Source: Saccharina japonica
Taxonomy: Eukaryota > Sar > Phaeophyceae > Laminariales > Laminariaceae
Direction of reading: 5' to 3'
Assembly: GCA_008828725.1 (NCBI GenBank)
Contig: MEHQ01001000.1
Coordinates: 252,868 to 316,867, forward strand
DNA: 64,000 nt
Shown here: positions 48,676-59,850 of the stretch, piece by piece
Layout: the number at the start of each line of letters is the position of its first letter
Numbering within the stretch: position 1 is the first letter of the stretch
Translations under genes and position numbers: made by a program
The notes under the pieces: generated by a model
What the model saw: only the letters and a program-made list of their open reading frames with translations
Told to the model about the DNA's origin: nothing
Databases searched by the model: none

Positions 48676-51600
48676 TGCGTGCGCGCGCATCGATTGTTCG
48701 TTGGCGATTGCCCTCGATTGAACGCGAGCGCGATCGAGGCAGACCGACGCCTATATGCGTGCGGTGTATATATCACGTGCCATGTTTCCCCTATTCCGGT
48801 TCCCCGCTCCCCGTGCCAAGCGTCCTTTTAGGAGAGGTCCTTGGTAACTGCTCTTGACCGCTGTTTGCCGGAATCTGACGCCGTGTTTGTACCACAATAC
48901 GTGTTGGATTTTTCAGTCTTCCGAACTGGCGGACGTCGCGGAGTTCCCACTCCACGAGCCAGGCGTGAACATCACCCCGCCGCGGTCTCAGGCCCTGAAG
49001 GAAGACGGATCCGTGTTCTCCTTAGCTGGAGGCGCTGCGGGGGGCGGGGATGCGGGGATGTTTTCTCCCGGAGCGGGATTGGGCCGCAAACCGGCCGCGC
49101 AGAATCGCAACATGCCTCTCACTCGCAAAGGTTCTGCCAAGATGAGGTGCGCGCGCTTTTAGCAGCAGCAGCAGCAGCAATAGCAGCAGCAATAGCAATA
49201 GCAATAGCGGTTTGACTTCTTGTGGCAGTTCGTGTTGACACTTTTTTTTTTCTTGTTGCGCGATAATTCTGGTCGTGTTTGTGTCCTACAGTATACTCGT
49301 AGTACAGGGCCGCACGCCGATAATTTTCCGTGGCAGGCCTCCGCAGGAAGTAGTCTCGTTCTATTTTCTTGTCTTCGATTATTGGACCGCTGATATCGTC
49401 ACCCGCCGAATGAACTGGGTTGAGAATCAGAGCATAGGTTTGTGGCGAGGCGGCATCTTGAGCATTGAAAAAATGAACAATACCGGTATGAATCACCAGG
49501 TGACTAACTATTGCATTTACTGGTGCGGAGCGTGTTAGACGACGCGCTGCAAGTAGAAGTGCAGTATGCGATGAAGCGATGGCGTGGATTACTGTTCTTT
49601 TGGACGCGCCCGACCGTTGCGTGGCCAGGAAGACCAGCGTCCCTCCTATGCCCGGCCTTGTGTTTTTGTTGGCCACCCTTCACTCGCATAAGCTGTACTA
49701 TGTACCATGCGCGTTATGACATACCATCAACGGTGTACATCCCGGTTACCTGGCATGACATTATCCCGGCTGCCTGGTATGACACGACCCCGTTTACTTA
49801 CTGTGCCATAATATATAACCCGGATACCTGGCAAAATATACGTTAACAGGCAAAGCTACCCGCTGCCGAGGAGCCCTTGCTCCAGCTGCGGGCCTTCCCC
49901 TCCGGTGGACACGCCTCGACTGCGACTAGGCGGGCTTAACCCGGCGAGTCCCGCGGACCCGACGGGCCCCGCCTCCAGCTCCCCGCCGCTGAGCGACTTC
50001 GGCATGGACCTGGGGCACTCGTCAGTACCTACCATCCAGATAGCGTCCAACGTGCCGCCGCCGTTAGGTCGAGGCAGCAGGAGCAGCAGCTTCTGTGCGG
50101 GAGGTGGTGGGAGCGGGGGGGCTTCCCTAGGCTTTGGGGAACACGGGGGAGGAGACGGGGTCATCCCAGGACTTCCCGGGCTTAGCGTACGTGGCCACCC
50201 GTCTGGCTCTGGGGACTACGTGTCGCTTGAAAGGTGCGGGACGCACGCAACGCTGATATAGCGGCCAGGCGGGTTTGGAGTGTTGTTGTTGGTGTTCTTG
50301 GTGCTGATGGGTACGGTAGATTGGGCAAAGTTGAGTCCAACCAATCCCGCGAATTGTTTCGACGGGAGAGTTCATTTTCCCGACTTTCGTAATGTGGAAG
50401 ATGTCGTATGATATATATTCTGTCCCCGCCCCGCTCCTGTTCGCCTACCCGGATAGAGGTTATGTCAGCTAATGCTAGCATTGTTAATACTGTTCTTGCT
50501 CGCCGCGACCGAACTTCCATACAGGCATGTACTGTACAGGACGTACGCATTGATTGGCAGTTGCGATGTGGTATGGTCCCATATGATCCTCGTCGTAGCT
50601 TCGCCTGTGCCGCACTCCACGCCCAGACGCCGTCGGGCACCGTAAATATGCCTACTGCGATCGATCGATTGATCGGTTACGTTCAGAGTCGTCTTTCCTG
50701 TTTTTTATAAACATGTTTTTTTGTGCGTGTATGTTTAAAAAAAAAATATGAATGCAGTCTTTATGCGTGGATTCGGCGAGGAAGGCCACGAACGGTTTGG
50801 TGAACACCCTGGTACGTAATAACCCAGCGTCCCCCTCGTCAGCCATCCGTCCGCCCGTCCGCCCGTTTTTGTAAAGCTTGCCTTTTTTTGCGACGCGTGT
50901 TGGCGTCGAGCGTCAACCGTTCGACAGTCGACATAAACGAAGACGGTAACATGTTCAGCCTGTTGAAACGCGCCGGCGTTGTTTTGAACGTTTGGCGCTA
51001 TTAATACGAGTGGTTTACAGTCTACAAACATACTTACAGTCTACGTACACAAAAGTAGCAGCAAGCAGTATCGGCTTGCGGCGTGTCCTTTGTCGCGCGC
51101 ACAAGCAACCGACCGTTTTGCCCCACACACGTGACGTACGCACACGCATGTGTGTGCCCAAGGCTCCCAGTGAATCTTAATCCGCCGTGACTTCATTGCT
51201 TTCGGTCAGGGGAACTACCAACATGCCAACATATCATAGCAATATTTCACCGCTCGCGTGGACACGGCTATCCATCTGTCTGCTGTTTATGTGCAGCCCG
51301 GATGCACTGCACGTCAGCGGGAACAGGAGTCGTTCGGGGACGGACCTCTGGCGCGGCGGCACTCCGAGAACGACCGTCGACGAGGGGGAAGCCCCGGACT
51401 TGAGGCCGTCCGTCGGGCACCTAAGCAGGCACAACGCTGCGGTAGCTACCGTCAGCGGCCGTGGAGAATTGGCCAGGTGCGGTTTTATGCCATTGTGGCT
51501 GTTGAACTTATTTTGAGCTGTATTGTACCCCGTAGGCTGTAGGCTGTGTCTAGGCTGTATCATAGGTTGTTTGCAGGCTGTAGGCTGTAGTAGGCAGATT

Positions 51601-54600
51601 GTATCATAGACTATATAAAAAAATTAAAAAAACAACAGCTGTGAGCTCGAGGATTTCGTCGAAGCTCATCTTTGCTAGCTGAGTGTAATACTTCGATCGC
51701 GCGTACTTACGGATTTTATATGTCCTCATGTAGGATATACATCCCGTATGAGGGGGACACAATTTGAGGCTGTAGAATTCAGGAAGTGTGTGTCTATTTG
51801 TGGGGGAAGATATAATTAAAATTAAATTAAAATTAAAATTAAACAGTCTGAAATAAACGTACCAGGTATACTATAGTGTTCCGACGAGTTTACGTGAGAG
51901 TGGTTCTACTATTTGTAGCCATGTATGGTATATAAGAAGAGGTGTGTGAGGACAGGCTATGGAGTAAAACTTAAAAGCACCTGGATGAATTTTTAATTAA
52001 TTAGTGATTTGGGTTTTTATATTGTGCATTATTTATTTGTACCTATAAGGTATCTTTAGTGGCAATTAGTAAGAACAACAACAACAACGTTTTATCCTTT
52101 ATAACTGTTAAAGGGGGGGGGGTGACACATACATACAAGGGTATGAACCAATCAACCATGTTGACAGGAGGTATGTTAAAATCTATTAATAGTGTGAATT
52201 TTCAGGGGTTTTTTGGGGGGTAATTTGTTTGTAATGAGGAGATATTTGATGCTGAGAAGGGCGCAGCCCTTCGAAGCATCAATAGATGCTCTTCATAATG
52301 GTTGGGTATGTGCCCGTGGGGGTGTACCCCCCTGGTCGCGAACGGACACAAACGGACAAAAAACAGTTCTGAAAGCTGCCGCAGCGTGGCTTTATTTAAA
52401 GAATCCTTAATATTGAGGTTTGTCTGTCTGCTCGTCTGNTGGACACGGCTATCCATCTGTCTGCTGTTTATGTGCAGCCCGGATGCACTGCACGTCAGCG
52501 GGAACAGGAGTCGTTCGGGGACGGACCTCTGGCGCGGCGGCACTCCGAGAACGACCGTCGACGAGGGGGAAGCCCCGGACTTGAGGCCGTCCGTCGGGCA
52601 CCTAAGCAGGCACAACGCTGCGGTAGCTACCGTCAGCGGCCGTGGAGAATTGGCCAGGTGCGGTTTTATGCCATTGTGGCTGTTGAACTTATTTTGAGCT
52701 GTATTGTACCCCGTAGGCTGTAGGCTGTGTCTAGGCTGTATCATAGGTTGTTTGCAGGCTGTAGGCTGTAGTAGGCAGATTGTATCATAGACTATATAAA
52801 AAAATTAAAAAAAACAACAGCTGTGAGCTCGAGGATTTCGTCGAAGCTCATCTTTGCTAGCTGAGTGTAATACTTCGATCGCGCGTACTTACGGATTTTA
52901 TATGTCCTCATGTAGGATATACATCCCGTATGAGGGGGACACAATTTGAGGCTGTAGAATTCAGGAAGTGTGTGTCTATTTGTGGGGGAAGATATAATTA
53001 AAATTAAATTAAAATTAAAATTAAACAGTCTGAAATAAACGTACCAGGTATACTATAGTGTTCCGACGAGTTTACGTGATATATAGTGGTTCTACTATTT
53101 GTAGCCATGTATGGTATATAAGAAGAGGTGTGTGAGGACAGGCTATGGAGTAAAACTTAAAAGCACCTGGATGAATTTTTAATTAATTAGTGATTTGGGT
53201 TTTTATATTGTGCATTATTTATTTGTACCTATAAGGTATCTTTAGTGGCAATTAGTAAGAACAACAACAACAACGTTTTATCCTTTATAACTGTTAAGGG
53301 GGGGGGGGGGGGGATACATACATACAAAAGGGTATGAACCAATCAACCATGTTGACAGGAGGTATGTTAAAATCTAGTACCTGGTATGAATTTTCAGGGT
53401 TTTTTGGGGGGGGAATTGTTTGTAACAAGTAAATAGTGGTTAATCAGACGATTTTATTATAATAGCAGTATTATATTTTGCAGAAGAGGTGTGTGAGGAC
53501 AGGTTATGGAGTAAAACTTAAAAGCACCTGGATGGATTTTAATTAATTAGTGATTTGGGTCTTTAATACGCGTAGTGTGCATTACTTATTTGTACCTATA
53601 AGGTATCTTTAATGGCAATTAGTAGGTAGGGGTTAAAAAAGTTTTTTTATCCCTTATAACTGTTAAAGGAAGGGGGGGGGAGACACATAGAGACAGGGGT
53701 GTGAACGTGAACCAATCAACCATGTTGACAGGAGGTATGTTAAAATCTAGTATTAATTTTCAGGGGTTTTTTGGGGTGAAATGTTTGTAACAAGTAAATA
53801 GTGGTCAATCAGACGATTTTATTATAATAGCAGTATTATATTTTGCAGTATGGTTTTAGGTTAGGGTGTGTGGCAGGGGGGGGGAGAGGGGGTTAGTACG
53901 TACCTGGTAGGGTAGATGGTGGGGGATACATTGTATTTCATATTAGTAGCATGTTGATTATGTATCGTATTTCATCATGGGGGTGAAAAAGTCAGGGCGG
54001 AGATGGTGTAACAGGTATACTTTACACAGACAGGTATTTTTGGTGTTGTCATGTGATAATGTTGATCCATACATAAATTACCAAACCCAGTAACTCCCTG
54101 TTTTTTGTAGTCGCGGACCCATGTCGATCCACGGTCCTTTTCAGTCCCGTTGATCAGGTCGTGTCGGCATAGAGGATTGCTGTTTTACGTACCCATCATT
54201 CCTCATTGATGGTGCATGTGGGCAATCTATAGACAGGTTTACGCACGCACGCGGTTTTTCACCATCTGTATGTAGGCTGTATGTAGGCTGTACGGTATGC
54301 AGATTGTATCTTAGATTATCTGTAAGGTGTAGGCTCTATGCAGGCGTAGAGTACATGTAGGCTATAGCTGCAGGCTAAATGCAGACTATGGCATGTCCTG
54401 TAGGACCAAACTGTCACACTCCAGCCCCTCGTTAACTCTCAGCGCGAGGACTTGGCTACTATATACCACTGCTGCGTAGTGCCTACTCCCGGTAGTTCCA
54501 GCTGCTGTTGCGCGCAGCTCACCGAGTGTCTTGGGCGTGTGGGCGGGAGGACCAGCTCTCGCTTCGACCGCTCGGTGGACCACTGAAATTATTGAAATAA

Positions 54601-55229
54601 GTCTGTGATGCGCGTGCATTGCGTGGTTTATGTGTGTACCGACACTCGTGTGCAGTTTTTGGGCGCTAATGGCTGACGCTGCTGACAAAGGAGCGGAGGG
54701 CGACGCAGCCAGGGGGAAAATAGGGTCCAGGTGGGAACGCGTGTTACACTTTTGCACGTGAATTGTGATGTGTTGGAGTTCCCTGCCGGGTCGCGCGCAC
54801 AAGAATATTGGGTTGTATAATACCCCTGGCCTAGTTGGCTGACTTTTACGGGGGGTTTTCACCTGAAGTTTGCGTCTGGTGGTGTATTGTGAAGGATGCG
54901 GAGCTTGAAGATCGACAACTCTGTTGGCCTCGACGGCATTTATCTATACTAACTCTATCCATAAAATAGATCGCACCGTCACCAATTCTGGACGTGCTAC
55001 TGCAAGAAGACTTGGGCGTTCGCGGCCACATGCATGCGTCAGTACCAACATATTTCGCCCACGTGCAGTTTAATAAATTATCTGGTAATTCGTATCTGGC
55101 GCCTGGAAATAGTCCAAGCTACGTAGTATTATAAAGTCCAATCTATCAATCTAGCGCAACTGTACTCTTACGAAAAGTCGCATTAAACTGCTACCAGGTA
55201 TTCTACTATTTAATGTTGATGCTATTTAA

Positions 55230-55272
<43 letters not shown>

Positions 55273-56438
55273 GGTATTATTGTTTTGTACGAGTATGCAT
55301 TTATTATATTAACACAAGTACTTGCCGGCGTCGCTGCTCGTGTTGCCTCCTCCTTGGTGTGTGTCCTTGCTTGTGTCCTTGCTTGTGCCAGACGTTTCCC
55401 CTCGTGGAAGAGCACAGGGCCGCGATTGACCGCCACCATTTTACGACACTTTGAGACCCGGAGAGACCCACAGATGCTCGCCTCCATCGCCTGCATCCTG
55501 GACTCCGCTTCGCGGGACGGCGCCGCCGTAGACAACACGCAGCAGCAACAGCAGCAGCAGCAGCAGCAGGAGGAGGAGGAGGAGGAGGAGGAGAAGGCGA
55601 CCACGTACGACCGCTACTTAGCCTGTTACGCGGAGAGGCTGTACCAGTGGGGTGCGCAAGGCGTCATGGCCGAGGCAACCAGCCACCAAACGGGCGCGTT
55701 CGGTCACCGAAGTGCCTTGCAGATCCCAACGAGACAGCGTCGGCATGGCATGGTGCCGTATCTCTGCGAACAGGGCGGTGATGAGGTGTGCTTGTTGCGT
55801 GATGGGATGACTTGTCATGGAAGAGCTGTCGCCCAATCCATTGGCACCGTTGTTTTCTTGTTTTTTACATGTTCAATGGGGCAAGGTGTCGATACCTATT
55901 ATATTATAGCCGCATCCATTTCGTTTCCAAGCGTCTTGGAAGTTGGAAGTAGAGGCGGGTCATACGTAGCTCGATGTTGTACACGAATACGTATAACTCT
56001 GCTGTGGAGGCTTAATAAGCTTGGCTTTGAAAAGCGGCCACTGCTGTATTTCTTGTGATGTATTCGTTGTGTTGCGTCGAGGTGCAGTGCGCTTAGCAAA
56101 CATCGACGTCGCGCCTGCTATCATCCCGGTGTACGGTACGAGATAGAACTTGAGGCAAGTGTACGTGTCGCCATTCAATTAAATGGTCAAAAGGACACTT
56201 CTATTTCCAGGTACGAAGTTAACATATGCACTGGATGGCAGGCAGACATTATGTGGAACGAGCCTTAACGACGAACATGCTCGGCGTTGTCTCGCGTTCC
56301 CTGTTTGTCTCGCCGGTTTATGGTTTCCCCTCGCAGCCTCAAGGCCCGTTTCACTGTTCGGTGTGCTACAAAGCCGTCGACGGTGAGCACCTTTCGTGTC
56401 GACTTTGCGGGCACGGGGGACATTCTACCCACATAGAG
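35580..56438 (+). CDS. WDR59: GATOR2 complex subunit, WDR59 family (about 28 exons)
   Basis: Exons with matching phases: 35580-35699, 36066-36146, 37253-37408, 38396-38515, 39071-39193, 39567-39643, 40008-40203, 40530-40708, 40923-41044, 41664-41821, 42295-42557, 43077-43167 (tentative), 43410-43552, 44074-44143 (GC donor), 44516-44761, 45258-45406, 45763-45877, 46191-46379, 47015-47259, 47899-48025 (tentative start), 48398-48601, 48917-49146, 49850-50233, 51297-51476, 54656-54730, 55392-55651, an unresolved exon, 56337-56438. Domains in order: WD40 repeats (HHVNAVRWNP...VIVWRLED, DVSDISWSQQE...FCWDTRAAQ, VCIWDLRK, VINLWRV), a diverged RWD domain (PLRELMQIEKI to LQACLLILRRDLEERV), the PCPRRFGATFAPNGSLVVF segment, an alpha-helical part (TYDRYLACYAERLYQWG), and a C-terminal zinc motif FHCSVCYKAV...CRLCGHGGHSTH. 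Family knowledge: WDR59/Sea3 in GATOR2 relays amino-acid status to TORC1 at the lysosome/vacuole. The last residues (the usual CPTGCGC) were not found. Confidence 0.85.
36258..36335. mobile_element. short inverted-repeat element 1 (tgtccgg type)
   Basis: actctgtccgcaaatataag is answered 35 bases later by cctatatttccggacaaagg. The 14-bp arms match at about 13 positions. It lies in intron 2 of WDR59, just before a similar pair. Confidence 0.6.
36349..36429. mobile_element. short inverted-repeat element 2 (tgtccgg type)
   Basis: cactctgtccggaaatgtaa is answered by ccttacgttttcggacaaaa, about 14 of 16 positions complementary. The ends resemble mariner-type MITE termini (ctctgtccggaaatg). No coding capacity. 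Confidence 0.6.
36591..36872 (-). mobile_element. tRNA-derived SINE, copy D (head truncated)
   Basis: The 18-base A tail (plus-strand T run 36,591-36,608) and the body match copies A-C. The head is cut shortly after the box-B-like region (gggagaatcgaaccctcgac). It lies in intron 2 of WDR59. Confidence 0.82.
38880..38990 (+). repeat. degenerate tandem repeat (tcaccatt units)
   Basis: Repeated units of about 10-11 bp of the type ggtcaccatt/actcaccctt in intron 4 of WDR59. No coding role. Confidence 0.6.
39511..39550 (+). repeat. (CCATG)n pentanucleotide microsatellite
   Basis: Seven near-perfect units of ccatg just upstream of WDR59 exon 6 (acceptor at 39,566). Confidence 0.9.
39905..39990 (+). 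repeat. poly(C)-tailed dispersed repeat
   Basis: cgtctcgaaagggatgcgag, then tggtcaaatgacca, and atgagtacgcctcccacccc leading into a C-rich run. It lies in intron 6 of WDR59, close to the exon 7 acceptor. Confidence 0.8.
42721..43053 (+). mobile_element. tRNA-derived SINE, copy E
   Basis: Head atcgccccggtggtctaaca, box-B-like gggggttcgagtctcc, body, and an (aac/caa)n tail. This is the only long plus-strand copy. It sits in intron 11 of WDR59 and its tail ends about 24 bases before the predicted acceptor of exon 12. Confidence 0.85.
46393..46438 (+). repeat. (ACT)n trinucleotide microsatellite
   Basis: caccac then (tac/act) units, directly downstream of the WDR59 exon 18 donor. It is followed by a ctactgtacacc-type degenerate repeat to about 46,560. 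Confidence 0.9.
48180..48226 (+). repeat. (ACT)n trinucleotide microsatellite
   Basis: tacaactgctactac followed by uninterrupted act/tac units in a WDR59 intron. Confidence 0.9.
48645..48675. repeat. poly(C) run of about 31
   Basis: One of the longest homopolymers in the window, 43 bases after the WDR59 exon 21 donor. The exact length is unreliable in short-read assemblies. Confidence 0.95.
49158..49208 (+). repeat. (AGC)n / (AATAGC)n microsatellite
   Basis: agcagcagcagcagcagcaa passing into atagca units, right after the WDR59 exon 22 donor at 49,147. Confidence 0.9.
49755..49850 (+). repeat. degenerate 30-bp tandem repeat (cctgg/ggtacc type)
   Basis: Three to four imperfect units of the pattern cccgg-n-tacctggcatgaca, ending at the exon 23 acceptor. 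Confidence 0.6.
51259..52231. repeat. about 1-kb duplicated segment with WDR59 exon 24, copy 1
   Basis: Nearly identical to 52,440-53,425, with small indels (for example gtgagagtgg versus gtgatatatagtgg). It contains WDR59 exon 24 (51,297-51,476) and its donor. The partner starts one base after a single N. Confidence 0.92.
52439..52439. other. single ambiguous base (N)
   Basis: One N exactly at the left border of the second duplicate copy. This is typical of a join made by scaffolding or gap closing. Confidence 0.97.
52440..53425. repeat. about 1-kb duplicated segment, copy 2 (second copy of WDR59 exon 24)
   Basis: Repeats exon 24 at 52,480-52,659, but its left border lacks intron sequence upstream of the ggacacggct word. 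If real, the transcript could include the 180-nt exon twice in frame. If an artefact, only one copy exists. Confidence 0.9.
53480..53850 (+). repeat. third, diverged unit of the intronic tandem repeat
   Basis: gaagaggtgtgtgaggacag through tttttaattaattagtga and ctgttaaagga matches 51,930-52,230 and 53,115-53,425 at lower identity. The flanking word aacaagtaaatagtggt, then cagacgattttattataata, occurs on both sides (53,425 and 53,790). Confidence 0.8.
54265..54390 (+). repeat. (tgtaggc)n degenerate repeat
   Basis: Units tgtaggctgtatg/atgcagac as also seen at 51,530-51,600 and 52,713-52,780. Non-coding, in the intron before WDR59 exon 25. Confidence 0.7.
55230..55272 (+). repeat. (ATT)n microsatellite
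   Basis: About 14 uninterrupted att units in the intron preceding WDR59 exon 26. Confidence 0.95.
55541..55597 (+). repeat. coding CAG/GAG tract (poly-Gln then poly-Glu) in WDR59
   Basis: About ten Gln codons followed by about eight Glu codons, in frame inside exon 26 between the helical region (ILDSASRDG) and TYDRYLACYAERLYQWG. It probably forms a disordered or coiled linker and may vary in length between individuals. Confidence 0.85.
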
Positions 56439-58603
56439 GTGAGGGGTTACCTAGGCACTATTAAAAAGCACGCACACACTGCCCAGTGTCAGTCGGAAAC
56501 TCAAACCTTTGCACTACTGCTGTACCTGGTACCATACACTCCCAACATGCGTTGTTGTTACTGTAATGCCACATGTGTGGATACCAGGTCCTATCCCCTA
56601 GCTAGACCGCACCGCATCATTATCACTTTAACCCTGGAAGGCCATCCTGGCTCCTCGGGGGCACTCTGAGATTTTTGCCTCGTGTTGCTGACCCCCGAGA
56701 GTGTGGTAACGACACACAACCCACCCCCCTCGGTGTGTCTTCACACCAAACACGGAGAAAGAGATAACCTGCTGCGGGACTACCGTCCCACACCATCATT
56801 ATTATTTAATCAACATCAAATACGGACGCACACCCATCAACACACTCCTAACTCCCACCGCAGTCCCAGCGACACACGTCCGACTTCCGACGGAGTCTGT
56901 CCCACCAAAACGAGTTGACCGCATAGCCTCCAAAGAAAACGAGCCTTCTTCATAATGGTGCGTTTATTATTTTCGTACGTACGTACCATGGGATACACCG
57001 ATTACATTGGCACCACAACATGGTTTTTGCTCGCGTGGCCCGGTGTTGCAGTACTGCACAGGGGCTTGCAAAGCAGGTGTATACATAATCCATGCACGCG
57101 CCGATTGAGCTGGCCTTCTCTCACTACAGCAGTGCTGCAAAAAAAACGACAATCTCTGCTTTTACGTACAGTACTGTATCATATTTCATACGTAGTTTCA
57201 GCCCCAAAACGTCGGTGCTGGAAAGGGATTGGTTACACCATAACTGCTGGCCTGCGCACTTTCCCTCGTATGTATCGCCGTGGATCAACATCGTCCCTAT
57301 ATGTATTCCGACTGGCTGTATATGTTTCGACTGTTTGCTCCCGAGAGCCGGCTGGCCTTCGACTACGTATATAGCTTTACAACTAAAAAAAACTCGACGA
57401 ATACATAGGAAAACTGCGGTCACCTAATACCTTTCTCCATATGTCCGGTACGTACACGTCTGGAGCGTGAACCGAATATTCCTGGTACCTGGTATACTTT
57501 TATTGTGTATCCCCTGGTTTTGGCTACTTTTACTCTCACACTCTCACACAGCATTGAGTGCCTCGTGTAGTATCAGCTCCTGGCGACCCGAGGACAACTA
57601 CAAACTTTTGAAATCTTACCTGTCGCGGTCGATTGCTTTGCTTGTTTCCCTGATTGCTTCTGAGATCAACAACTACACTTTCATCACCAACGTGTCACTA
57701 CATTATATATGTACATATATATAAACATCTACATATATACCTGGTATGCATTGCGGAATGCGCATCACCATAAACCAGGGTACCTGGTGTACTGCTGTAC
57801 CTTTACGAGTGGTCTTGTAGCAGTAACCGTACATAATGCAGGCGTGGCGATGTGCATAACATGATGTCACTTTCGTGTATGTATATATGCGTTGTGGATG
57901 CGCTTCTGTAGCATACCATAAACCCAGGGTACGCACGACACTCCATATCGTATACCTCTACGGGTAACCTTCCAGCAATAATCTTATGTATGTATGTACA
58001 TACATATATAGGTGTGGTGACAATCGCATGTCTGTGGTATAGGTACAGGGGTAATGGTTGCCATACAGCATACCGGTATAGCACAGACAACCAGATGGAC
58101 ATTGAAACGCATACGACGAATTCATAACCAGCTTTGTTTTCTCTTGGGTGCCTGCCCCCCCCCCCCTTCCCCCCCGTGCATGAATATCGAGTACCCCCCC
58201 CCCCGCCCCCTATAAATATATGATATATTTATAGGTTGGGTTGGCGTCGGTTGGCAACGACGCTGTAAAACACGCCACTCGCTGCGTGAGCTACGTCGTA
58301 GACAACTAGGGTGCCGTTTTTTTTTTTTTTTTTGGCGGTCACCAAAGCTGGCGGTCGAGTAGATAATTTGTGCGGGGTGGAGAACCTTTGCTCCGCACAA
58401 GGGGAATGGTCGTATCACGTAGTGTTAATATGGTAAGGCATCCGCGAGGCAGTTACATAGTAAAACCCATTGCTGTCTCCGGAAGTGGCCACACCAGAAA
58501 TTAAATTAACTCATTGAAGCTGTCGTCCATATGCAAGTCCGCCTCAGAGGCCGTTCTTAGCAGGATACAGCTCACCCTCCATGCGACTCGCCCAATACCT
58601 CAC

Positions 58604-58753
58604 GGCGCTTCGCGCTTGGTGCAAGCAATGTCTGCCTGGTTGGTGAAAACCCAACGTGCTCCGTCCCGGCATTGTAGGGATGCGAGGGTCTATGGTCATA
58701 TGACTACGGCCGTGCACGACATGAGTACCCCCCCCCCCCCCCCCCCCCCCCCC
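58604..58753 (+). repeat. poly(C)-tailed dispersed repeat, longest copy
   Basis: gcgcttggtgcaagcaatgt, tgctccgtcccggcattgta, the core gatgcgagggtctatggtca and cgacatgagtac, then about 25 C. It matches 10,878-11,012 closely. A related end (tcgagtacccccc) occurs at 58,188-58,206. Confidence 0.87.
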
Positions 58754-59764
58754 TCCCATGCTCGCCTTTTCTCCTTGTTGATCGCAGAATTGGTTCAGGG
58801 ACGAAACAGAGTGCTCTCATGAGCTGTGCACTTGCCGCTGCTTGGAGGAGATGACCACCAGAGAAGAGATCGATTGAGATCATATGATAGATCATGGACC
58901 GCTGCCTGTATTGTGTTTTGTTTCCCTTTTGACTACTACAGTAGTAATAAAGCTACTACGTAGTCGGGAACACATGGCTACAGTAGGAAGGCATGTTCTT
59001 CACGTGTTCGTTGCGCGTATATATTTGTTTTGTACACCCATCCATATCTTGCATTTTTGCCGGAATGGTGTGCCCGGTGTATACGACCTTTGGTACTGTT
59101 TTAATTATACTGGTACCAAAAAAAAAGTGTGCCAAGTAGATTTTTCACCTGTTCGTCGGCAAGTAAAGTAGCTGTTAATAGTGTTAAATGGTATAATACT
59201 GGTAATGTGTTAATATTACAACTTGTCCACAAAAACAACAGTAGTTAGGCTGCAAAGAGGAATGGCGCTAGGTACGTACACGTATGTTTCTCTGTATCGT
59301 TCGTTTGAATGCGGTCTCTTATCTGTCCTGCTGTTGATAAGCCGTGATACCTAATGGAACCATGTCCATGGACATACAAGCACTCGTACATTACGGGGGC
59401 GGGCCATGTTCGCTTTTTCGACACAAAACAGTAAACTCATTCCAGAGGGCGGCACTGCGTATACCTGTATGGCAGTCGCTCTCAAGCAGCTGGTGTGATG
59501 CTATGGGCATACTTACTGCCATAGCTCATTTTAGATAATCACCTGGTACCATTAGGTGTGATGCGCTCAGCGGTTGCCTATGTTTATAATCTCAATCTAA
59601 TTAATAAATTACGGGAATACCAGGTACAAATTCGCCGTTTGTAGCCACCATCTGTATAAGATAGCGATCGTTTTCTCACTATCTATTAATAGTGTATTTG
59701 GTATAATAGTGTATTTGGTACCAAACTTGTCCTCATATACCAGGTATTCATCTATTGTCCTTGA

Positions 59765-59850
59765 GGGGGGGGGGGGGGGGAACAATGTATGGTCGTGTTA
59801 GTGTAATCACAGGTCCTTACGTCCTTACAGCATTGTGGGGGGGGGGGGGT
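59765..59850. repeat. two poly(G) runs
   Basis: G runs of about 15 and 13 near 59,765 and 59,837, separated by ordinary sequence containing the repeated word ggtccttacgtccttac. Confidence 0.9.

Noticed and set aside
56864..56926. Possible terminal WDR59 exon (CPTKTS or SQRHTSDF readings)
   Set aside because: Neither frame restores the usual C-terminal CPTGCGC zinc ligands; evidence is too weak.
57540..57724. Open stretch of about 60 codons (SSWRPEDNYKLLKSYLSR...)
   Set aside because: No recognisable family, no defined partner exons; kept only as part of the intergenic description.
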